Shown: positions 15,101 through 27,100 of the stretch, in pieces | Layout: each line of letters opens with the position of its first letter | How positions within the stretch are numbered: position 1 is the first letter of the stretch | Assembly (NCBI RefSeq): GCF_000003605.2 | Contig: NW_003147276.1 | Span: 316,704 to 353,749 of the forward strand | Direction: 5' to 3' | Length of the DNA stretch: 37,046 bases | Origin: Saccoglossus kowalevskii | Lineage: Eukaryota; Hemichordata; Enteropneusta; Harrimaniidae | Notes under the pieces: generated by a model | What the model saw: the letters and a program-made list of their open reading frames with translations, nothing else | Databases searched by the model: none | Told to the model about the DNA's origin: nothing | Program-made: the position numbers and the translations under genes

Positions 15101-18100
15101 CAACATGCCACATATTACATCACACAGTTAGTACAATGATAACATATACTTGCAAATACACATACTATGTATAACAACATCTGAAATTATTCATCTCTTG
15201 CATATCAACAAACTCTTTTTAAGCCAAAAATCAGCAATGTCATTAGTCAATGCCAAATAAATGCTCATATTTGCAATTACCAATGAATATATTAAATGGA
15301 TGTTAAAAAACATATAAATGCATAGATTGTTTTTTTTTTAAATAAATATAAATATATATATTCAAATATGTTTCTTATATCCTTTCCAAACAGGCCCAAA
15401 ATTTACAGAGTTTTCTCTAAAAGAGATTTTAGCATCTCCTATTTCCATTTAAAATTTAGAGAAAACACTGAAGTTCATTGACACAAGTTTCAGTAAAACT
15501 ATAATAAAATAAAACACACACATGCTAGATTAATTGTTAACAGGGACAGGCACTCTCATTTACACAACTTTTCTATAAACCAACCGTCACATGCAGATTA
15601 GGCAAAATAGTTGCAGACATACAAATAAAAGCATGCAAATACAGACAATGATTAATTTGTATATAAAGTTTTATTCACAAAATAATAACAAATGCATGTG
15701 TTATTAAGTTATATTTTAACATTCCTAACCCAACACGAAAAAGCTTACCATATGGTAGTTTGGCAATTCTTGGTTCTGATGGTTCACTAGGTTTACCAAC
15801 TCCAGCCTTGTTTTCACCGCTGACTCTAAATATGTACTTCTGTCCCTCAATGAGATCAGTAACTTGGAATGTTGACTCAGTTACAGTAATCCTATTAGCT
15901 TTTGTCCATCTGTCTCTACTGATGTCACATTTCTCAATAACATATCCAGTAAGTGGGCTTCCACCATCCTCTTCTGGAGGAGTCCAAGTTATTGTCATCA
16001 TTGTCTTGTCAGTTTCAGTAACATCTGGTTTACCAGGTGGACCAGGTACATCTGGGATAGCAAAGACATGAATACACATTACAGTGGCATAATGAATGGC
16101 CTGTACAGAAGTGATGCAATATTTTGTGGTTCTTCTTTTAGGATAATTGTAATAGTAGCCATATAGACATCACTATTAAACTGTCTTCATATTAAAGAAA
16201 TCTTGTCTGCATAGCTTATTATATTTCTAATCACTTTTTATCACAATACTGGAAATGAGCTAGGTTTCATCAACAATGTGCACTATGGTGCAATAGAGAG
16301 AAAAAAAAAACATAATGCGGACATAGTATTATGATTTTTGATGAGTAACTAGTAAGCTTACCATATGGTGGTTTGGCCACCCTTGGAGTGGATGGTTCAC
16401 TTGGTGGTCCAACACCAGCTTTGTTCTCAGCACTGACTCTAAACTCATACTCATTTCCTTCAGTGAGATTCTTTACAGTATGTGTTGTATCAGAGACATT
16501 TCTCACTACTTTCTTCCATGTTGTACTGAATCCTTCCTTCATCTCAACTATATAATTGGTGATTTCTGCACCGCCGTCATCTTCTGGAGGAGACCATGTT
16601 AAAGTCATCCATGTGCTGTCCGCTGATGTCACAGAAGGCATTCCTGGTGGACCTGGAATGTCTGAGAAACAAGAACAATGTGTGTTATACTGAGCAGTCG
16701 TAATATGCTAACAGTAATGATTTAATGACTGTATTCCATTGTCTCATATTTGATATATACATCATTCTGAAAACATATTAAATGTTGCTTAAACTCATTA
16801 CATGCTGAACCAATCAATAGTGTGAAAGTAACCGCTCTATAAAAGAGGAATCAAAAACAATTTGAGACAGAACAGAATAACAGAGAATATGAGAAGTATT
16901 CTATGAGGATTATTACCATATGGTGGTTTGGCAATCCTTGGATCTGATGGTTCACCAAACTTTCCGGTTCCAGCTTTGTTCTGGGCAGCAACATGGAATT
17001 GGTATTCAGTTCCTTCAATAAGACCTTTAACAGTGATTGTTGTGTCAGTCACTACATCTCGAACAGCCTTCACCCACTTAATGCTCATGCTATCTTTACG
17101 TTCAATAATATATCCTGTAACTGGTGATCCACCATCGTGTTCAGGTGGTGTCCAGGTCAGAGTCATTTGAGTAGCATCAACATCACTGATATTAGGTTTG
17201 CTAGGTGGTTCCGGTACATCTAGAGAAAGCAAGTACACAACAGATACACAGATTATACTAAACATGTATTGGATGCAAATATATTGGCTTGGCTTCTCAA
17301 CAATCCTATGATAAAAAGTTTGAAAAAGCAATAGTAGACAACTTACCATATGGAGGTTTGGCAACCTTTGGTTCTGATGGTTCACTTGGCTCACTTTCAC
17401 CAGCCTTATTAACTGCTATAATTCTAAATGTATAGGTGTTTCCTTCAATCAAATCCTGGACAAGATAAGTGGTTTCCTTCACAAGGTCTGTATTTGACTT
17501 CATCCATCTCATTCTAGCTGTTTCACAGCGTTCAACAATGTATCCAATAATGGGAGATCCACCATCATTCTCTGGCATGGACCATGTGACTTTCATCTCA
17601 GTACCACTAATGTTAGTTGGTTCTGGTTTGCCAGGTGGACAGGGAGGATCAATTGGATCTTTTGCTTCTGTTGGATCTGATGGCGGACTGGGTTTACTAA
17701 GACCTGCTTTGTTCTGGGCTGAGACACGGAACTCGTATACTTTGCCTTCAATGAGACTTGTAGCTGTATAACTGGTTTCCTGTACTGCATCCAGTGTGAT
17801 GACTGTCCATGTTCCAAGACGTTCTCTTGCCTCAACAGAATAGCCAGTGATAGGAGAACCACCATCGCTACCTGGGGCATTCCATGTTAGTTTCATGCTC
17901 ATGGCTGTTACATCAGAGATAACTGGTTTACTTGGTGCACCAGGTACAACTATAAAGAGATTGAATAGAGTAAGAAACTGAATTACAAAGCATGCGTATA
18001 ATATTTAAAAAAATCATAATCTGATAATAGTAAGTGAATATAATAAATAAAACAAATTTTATTGGAAGAAAGCTATGTGGTCTGATAGGAAAACTTACCA

Positions 18101-21100
18101 AATGGAGGCTTGGCAATAACAGGATCTGAAGGCTGACTAGGTTTAGACAGACCAGCAGCATTTTGTGCTTTGATACGGAACTGGTACTCAGATCCTTCCA
18201 TGAGACCAGAAACAGTGTATGTCAGATCTGTGATCTTGTCTTTAGTGATATTATTCCATCTTGTGGAAAAGGAGTCCTTGCTTTCGATGACATATGTGGT
18301 AATGGGACTGCCACCATCGGATACAGGTGCTGCCCACGTAAGGGTCATAGTCGATGCAGTGACATCAGTAACATCAGGTTTACCAGGTGACTCTGGTATA
18401 TCTATTGTAATATCAATATGAACCTTACTGGATGTCTTCCTTATAATCACAACATCTTACCTGGAGTTAGCTATCCAAAGCACATGCAGTATAGTATTTT
18501 TAACTAAATGCACTATCTCCAAGGTAGTGGTAAACAGTCACGCGTCCAGGGTGAAGGCATGCAGTAACACTTGCTAATTTTATCTGCAGTCGACACGTTT
18601 ATGTAACATGCTATGCGTGTCAAGTTTATCAGCAAAAAAGGTCTCATTTTTAGTAGATCATGCTGTAACATCGTTTTAGTTGAAGTCGCATTGTACAAGC
18701 ATTATCTTCAGTTGAAAAATATTCAACCATGGAATTTGACTTATTCATCCAATACAAAACACATGCATCATCTCCAAAATCACACGTACACTCTACTCGA
18801 ATATCCATGCAATGTTAGCCTCCAGTGTATTCTGATATCATGCAAATACCTACCAATACTTGAATTAAAACTTACCATACGGTGGTTTAGCTTTAGTAGG
18901 TACAGATGGTTCACTTGGGTTACCAACACCAGCATCATTCTTAGCACTGACTCTAAATTCATAGGTTGTACCTTCCGTCAAATTCTCAACCGTCAATTTA
19001 GGATTCTTGACAGCATCTTTGTTGACCTTTGACCATCTGTCTCTGGTGACATCTCGTTTTTCAATGAAGTATCCAGTGATAGGTGAACCACCATCATTGT
19101 CTGGTGGATTCCATGTCAGGTGCATGGTTTCAGCAGTGACATCACTGACTTCAGGTCGACTAGGTGGTTCTGGTGGATCTAAAGGCAATTAAAAATGTTG
19201 ACAGCCAATGAAATACACTGATAAACATTATAATCCATAATAATCAATACCTATATTTTCCATTAGTATCATTAACACTGAACAATATCACAATGCAAGC
19301 ATTTCAGATAGGTATGTTCTTACAGTTGAACCAAAATCAATTCTATTCTAATTTCTAATTTAATCTAATATAACCTAATCAACTTACCATATGGTGGTTT
19401 GGCCATGGTAGGTTCAGTTGGTTCACTTGGTGTTCCAGTACCAGCTTTGTTATTAGCAGAAACACGGAATTGATACAAGCTGCCTTCAGTTAAATTAGAG
19501 ACCTTCAGTGTCAGTTCTGATACTACAATGTCAGTGACTTTAGTCCAGCGACTACTGAATTGTTCCTTCTTTTCAACAAAGTAACCGATGATTGGAGAAC
19601 CACCATCAGATTCTGGTGGAGTCCATGTCACAGTCATTACTGTGCGATCAATTTCACCGAGTATTGGTTTGCTTGGTGGACCAGGCACATCTAGAAGTAA
19701 GAGAGATGAGTTAAAATTGCTGTTCCATTTCCTATATTACCTATATACTTTATATAATGTCACCCGATAGACAAACAAGCTTCATGAGCTACATTGTGAA
19801 TTAAGGATAACACATACCATATGGTGGCTTGGCAATCCTTGGATCTGATGGTTCACTGTAATTGCCAACACCAGCTTTGTTCTCCGCAGCAACACGGAAT
19901 TCATATTCATTGCCTTCTATCAAGTCCAACACTGTGAATTCAGTAGAAACCCATGTATCTTTGTGGATTTTAACCCATCGACTAGAAGATGTTTCTTTTC
20001 TTTCAATTACATAGTTAAAGATTGCACTTCCGCCATCACTCTTAGGTGGTGCCCATGTCAAATTCATAGATGTTTTGTCTAGGTTCTCAACTTCAGGTTT
20101 GCCTGGTGCCTCAGGAAGGTCTGTGGGTATTAATTATAATTATGAATAAATATATCACACAAATGCCCAGTCAGAAAAACTTAAGCAATAACAGACAGAA
20201 ACCACAATTGTAGTGATATATACATCTGAAGTTCCGTACAACTATGGACTAGGTAATAAATCCAAATCACACAGATATAAATTTATTCTTACGTTTTATG
20301 AAAACTTAATTAAATATGCCAGCCCAACTTACCATATGGTGGTTTGGCAACTTTAGGATCTGATGGTTCACTATAATTGCCCAGGCCAGCTTTATTCTCA
20401 GCAGCAACTCGGAAGATGTATTCATTTCCTTCAATGAGATCTGTCACCGTCAGAGTAAGTTCCTTAACTAATTCTTTATTCACACGCAGCCATCTGTCTC
20501 TATTTGTGTCGCATTTCTCAATAACATAGCCAATAATTTCACTGCCACCATCGTTGTCAGGAACAGTCCATGTTAGAGTCATATGATTGCTGTCAATATC
20601 TGTAATCTTAGGCTTTCCAGGAGCTGAAGGTGGGTCTATAAAAAGAATCAAGGTTTAAAGAAAGATTTACAATACATATGCAATGAAGTACAGGTTAACC
20701 CTTTAAGCCCAAAAATTAAATTTTTTATAACATAAAATCTACATAATTTGGTTCAGAATAAACAATAATAAGAATTTACAGAAAAATGTGCAATATTTGA
20801 GAAGAAAACATTAACAGTGTTCAAAGATGAAGAATTGTGAAGCTGCACTGCTGAAGAAGAATTATGATTCAAAAGAATGCAAGGTGGCTTAAGATAGATA
20901 TATTTACCATAAGGTGGTTTGGCAATTCTTGGATCAGATGGAGGACTAACTGGTCCAACACCAGCCTTATTCTCTGCACTAACTCTGAATTCATATTTAA
21001 GACCCTCTTTCAGATCAGTCAGTTTGTAGGTACACTCAGTAATAGTGACTTTGGTAGCTTTAACCCAGCGAGTCACGTTGGTTTCTCGCTTCTCAATGAT

Positions 21101-24100
21101 ATAGTTGAAAATTTCAGAACCGCCATCGGAGAGTGGAGGTGTCCACGTGATTGTCATCTCAGTCTTGTCAACATCAGAAGTCTCAGGCTTACCAGGTGCA
21201 GTAGGGACATCTAAGAGAAAGTTATCAGAGGCATAGCAGATGAAGAAAAAAGAAGAGTAGACAGGAAGCAAAGAACAGATTGAAGCAAATGTCTTAAAAA
21301 AATGAATGGGATTGTACTTACCATATGGTGGTTTGGCAATTCTTGGATCTGATGGTTCACTTGGTTTACCAACTCCAGCTGCATTCTGTGCACTGACTCT
21401 AAATCGATACTCAGAGCCTTCAACCAATTCTTGTACTGTATAGGTCAGCTCAGGGACTATATCTTTATTCACTTTCAGCCATCTACCACCATCTTTCTGT
21501 TTCTCAATCACATAACCAATAACTGGGCTGCCACCATCTTTTTCTGGTGGTGTCCACTCAATTGTCATTTCAGTGGCATCAGCATTGAGAACCTCAGGTT
21601 TACCCGCTGCTTCTGGTACATCTTTAAGTAAGCAGAAATGAAAACATGTTCAGAACACAAAAGACTTGAATAAACCAGGTCAAGCGAGTAATTATTATCA
21701 GAAATTAATTATCATACAAAATATTTGTGAAACATATTACTGCAATTAATTAGAAGTACATCTATTACAAATAAAATAATTGTGTTTTGGTGGGATTTTA
21801 ATTCCACCAAACCCAATTGATAAATTCAAAATTGTTTGAAAAGGTCATTTACAGAGAGCATGTGCTACAACATCTACAGTACTGTATCAATGTTTTTTCT
21901 AATGTAGACCATTTTTTGGACAATTTAATAATTAATGGACATTCGTTGGCCTATATTTCACACATGAAATGTAGTATAAATATATCAGCTACACTGACTT
22001 ACCATATGGTAGCTTAGCTACAGCTTTGTCAGATGGTTCACTGAATGCTCCAATACCAGCTTTGTTCTCAGCAGCAACTCGGAACTCATATTCGTTGCCT
22101 TCTAAGAGATCGGGAACACTGAACACTGTATCTGTGATGACTTCCTTGCTTCCTTTCACCCATCTATCTCTTGTAGTGTCTCGTTTCTCAATGACGTAAT
22201 TGGTGATGGGAGATCCTCCGTCAGATTCTGGTACTGCCCATGTGATGGTGATGTAAGTAGGCATTGTGCCCGTTACTTCAGGTTTGCCAGGAGCAGTAGG
22301 AACATCTGATAATTTAAGACATAAATCATTGAAATTACCATGTGAGATGATACATGTATACAATGTTATGCATCTTTCAATGTTTCAGTTTTACGCTCTA
22401 AATTTACCTAAAATTATACGTGTAGTCAATAAAGTAGCAAATATGCAGGATCAGAGACATTATATTTGATACTATTACATCACCCAATGTCCAAATATGG
22501 ACAATGGCATACATCAAGTGTTTAGAAGATAAAAGATGCAACTGGTATTATGCAATGAAAATCCTGGATGATGACAGAATCACACAAAAAACGTACAATT
22601 CTAGAAATATTAATGCAAATATAAATGACGTAATATTAATGCAAATATTAATGAGTGAGGAAAAACTCAAGCTCAAGCAGTTTTTGAAAGTATCCTTGCA
22701 TATTATTCATAGGCATGCATTACAAGTTCTGCCTCAATAAATCAATAAGCTCTCCACAAATCAACTTTTCTATTACATTCTGTGGTACAATTGTTAATCA
22801 GCACGAGTTTGAATTTACATACATGAATCTCTTAAAGACTGGAATTTTTATAGCAATATATCCCAGTACATGATTATCTAAGTTGCATATTTTATCTTAA
22901 AAATCACTGATATATTATAAAATGTCTAAACAGAAAGATCTTATGATTGAATACTGTGAAAAGAGTGCATGTGAATTACTAACCATATGGTGGTTTAGCT
23001 TTAGTGACATCACTGGGTTCACTCATATCTCCAACTCCTGCCTTGTTCTCAGCAGCTACTCTGAACTGATACTCATTGCCTTCAATCAACTCAGTGATGG
23101 TGAATGTGGTCTCAGTAACGGTTTGTTTATTGCATGTGATCCACCTCTTCCTGCTGATATCACATCGCTCTATAGTGTATCCTGTGATTGGTGAACCACC
23201 ATCATTCTCTGGTGGTGTCCAAGTGATGGTGATTTCTGTGCTGTCTACAGCCGTGATATCTGGTTTACCAGGTGCATTTGGTGGGTCTGTAGATAGAGTG
23301 CAAGTGATATCAGTGCTACCATAATTATATCCATATACTGTGGAATACTTTATTTTCGCTGGAATTAATTTTCGCTGAAAAGGCTTTTTGGGCGTTTTGC
23401 TTGGAATTTATTTTCACTGATTTTTCATGAGTTTAATGTGAAATATAGAAAAAAAAGTATATTCGCTGGATTTTATTTTCACGGAATCATCTCTTCAGCG
23501 AAAATAGCGAAAATAAATTCCAAGCGAAAATAAAGTATTCTATATATCGGTACACATAAATGCCATATAGGTAAGTACAGTCTTGTGTTCTCAACAGCTA
23601 AATGCCAAGTATGGTAGTGAATTTGCACACTTATTTTGCTACAATTAATTGATAAGTTCAAATTATTTCTCTAGTCACCTATGGTAAAAGCACTAAAAAG
23701 CTCATCAGAAATAAGAATAACATAGCCAAGTTGATTGAAATTGCTTATGTCATACACTTGACTAAAACACTTAAAATTTTGAACTTGTTTGTAACTAATA
23801 TGAAAATGTTGCAGCAAAATGGAAAAATTTTACATAAATAATATTTTCAAAATTTACTAGTCCAAGAATATAAACCAAATTTGAAATTGTAATAGACAAT
23901 AGCACTGGAAGAGTCTGGGTGTTTTGGATAAAGTAATATTTTTCAGAACCATGCACCCTAGGAAAGTCTCTATATGACATTTATGCAGAAAGATAAAGGT
24001 GATTGATTCACCATAAACATGCAAATTGCAGCATGCCTATAAATCATAGATAAGACTCACCATACGGTGGTTTAGCCACTCTAGGTTCAGATGGTGCACT

Positions 24101-27100
24101 AGGCTCACCAAAACCAGCGGCATTTTTAGCTGATACTCTAAATTCATAAGTGTTTCCTTCAATCAATTTTGTCACATTGAAAGTCAAATCAGTAATGCCT
24201 TCCATGATGACCTTCCATCGTTTGGAAGACTGTTCTCTCACTTCTATCATGTACTCAGAAATTTGGGCACCGCCATCATCTTCTGGGGCAGTCCATGTTA
24301 ATTTCATGGAGTTCTCTGTTACATCAGATACTTCTGGAGTTCCAGGTGGCCCTGGTGCATCTGTGATGTCAAATATTGATAGGTTGTATATTTCTCCTAT
24401 GTAGTTTGACTACCTTACCTTTCATGCGATTAAGATCAACGTGCTCATCATGCAGCAAAGTGCACAATCATATTTACTCATGCAGTAAATTGGTAGTATC
24501 ATCATGCGTTTGTAAAAAGATGACTCATATTAATGATATAATTCTAATTTTTATGTTCTGCTATTCTAAATAAAGAATAATCTCCTTCAAAAATGGATAT
24601 ATCAAGTTTTTTTTTACTTCTATCATCTATGTATCTATGCAGCAGGAGTTATATAAACTGAATTTTCCTCGGGAAATTTGTGGAAATTTAGAATTTGAGT
24701 CAATTGGATGTGTTCAAACAGCTGTGACAAGTTGGTGAGGTCCATCAATCTCACTATCACATGCTAATAATGTGAAAATTGAGGATGTCTTAACAGCATT
24801 TATTGATATTAGCAGATACAAAAACACTAAAACACTTACTATAGATGTTATTGTCCTCCACCTACGGTATTCACACTTACAGGGATACAGAGGCTTAATT
24901 TCACATGCACTGTATCAGGTAACATCATGCTCAAATATAATCATTATCACTTACCATATGGTGGTTTAGCCTTCCGTAGATCTGATGGTTCACTGGCGGG
25001 GCCAACACCAGCCTTGTTCTCTGCCATGATCTGGAACTGGTATTCTGTTCCCTCAACTAAGTTGGTAACTTTGTAACTGTTGTCCAGCACAATGTCTTTG
25101 TTAACTTTAACCCATCTAGTTGAGAAGGTGTCTCTCCTTTCAATAATATAACTTGTGATTGGAGAACCACCGTCAGTTTCAGGTGTTGTCCATGTGACTG
25201 TCATCACTGTGGCATCTACATCACTGGTTTCTGGCTTACCAGGAGCACTTGGAGGATCTGCATTAGAACAAAATTTAATCATGTCAAGTATTTTTGTTTT
25301 TATATCTCAATTAATTATTTAGGCACTGCCTTCAGAAAAGTGCATGTACATTGGCAGGGATCACAAAACAATATTAATAGCAACCAGTTTTTAGAGATAT
25401 GCTTTAGTCAGTTGCACATTTACTTAATATGTGTTATGCTTGGTCATAGTTTTCTAGTTGAGATAAAATAGTTTTATGACAGTGAGCCCATTGGCAATGA
25501 TTTTGTTCTGAACTGCATATAGCACATGGTGTGTATGATGTAAGTAAAGAGCAACCAGTAAACAATAATAGAACTGAACAAAAACAGTTCTGATGACAGC
25601 CTTGCTTTAATTTAAAAAGAGCCTTGACTAAGTACTACAATAATTTTTAATATAAACCAAAAAAGCATATGCCATTCTTATATTCAGTCAAACCTATTTA
25701 AACTAAAACACAAAGAACTAAGAATTGTTTATTACACAAAGATTTTTACATCCTGAAGGCATTTATAAGATTAAACAAAGCTAGGTTTTAGTCAACGTTC
25801 ACTCAAATGTCATTTTAAATTGGAACATGGCAGAACTGAATCAGAATTGTAATTTTCAAAAGAGTATATGGAAAAATATGTGGCTATACTTACCATATGG
25901 TGGTTTAGCAATCCTTGGTTCTGATGGTTTACTAGCTGGTCCTAGTCCTGCTGCATTTTCTGCAAAGACTCTGAATTTATAAGTATTGCCTTCCATCAAA
26001 TCTTTCACAAGCAACTCAGTTTCTAGAACAGTTTCCTTATGCGCCTTCACCCAACGATCTCTAGCGACATCGCATTTCTCAACGATGTATCCTGTGATTG
26101 GTGATCCGCCGTCATTCTCTGGTGGTGTCCAAGATACTTTCATTTCAGTACGTTCAATGTTCTCTGTTTCAGGTTTACCTGGTGCTTCAGGTGCATCTGT
26201 AAAAATTAAATGAATCTGTCAAATAGTGCACTCACTGCAAAGCATAAAATGAACAATCATTTCTTCATAGAATATGGTCACATTATCGTTTGATGAGTAT
26301 TCTAGCTGCTAGGCAGCTGAAAGTACTAGTGTTGATTTGCAACTAGAAGGGGAGATTTTCTGACAAGTTGAATACTGTAAAATATTTTATTTTAGCTGGA
26401 TTTAATTTTCACTGAACGGACTTTTTTGGCGTTTTGTATGGAATTTATTTTCACTGATATTTGACAAGTTGTAAAATATAGAAAAAAGGTATATTCGCTG
26501 GATTTTATTTTCACTGAATCATTCCTTCAGCGAAAATGGTGAAAATTAATTCCAAGTGAAAAAAAAGTATTCCATAGTAAATTTTCATGGCTGTTTCCCT
26601 TTAGAAACGCATGGGTTGTTTGTATGCCCAGTGTACCCAAGATGACACTGATTGTTATATGTTAAGATTCACAAAAGAGCCTAGTTAATAAAAAATCCAA
26701 ACTTGTCTGTTTCATCTTATCAGTACAGAAGCTTTTTAGATATTTCATGTATTGCATCCACAGTGTATATATAAATGGTGCATTATCAAAACTTTGTGAA
26801 CTTGGCACAGGGGCTACTAGAAATACATACCATATGGTGGTTTTGCAATTCTTGGATCAGATGCTGGAGAAGGTTTACTTGGTCCAGCTTCATTTTGAGC
26901 ATAAATTTTGAATACATATTCATTTCCTTCAACCAGGTCATGGACAATCAAGCTGGTTTCTGTAATGCTGTCTTTGTTAACTCTGATATATCTATCTCTT
27001 GCAGTGTCACATCTTTCAACAAAGTAGCCTGTGACTGGACTACCACCATCAAATTCTGGTGGTGACCATGTGACTGTCATTACTGTTCGATCCACATCAG

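Noticed and set aside
22504-22740. 78-residue plus-strand frame in the intron before Fn7
   Set aside because: No recognisable domain, AT-driven composition with repeated TTAATGCAAATA, and no start context or conserved partner; judged chance.
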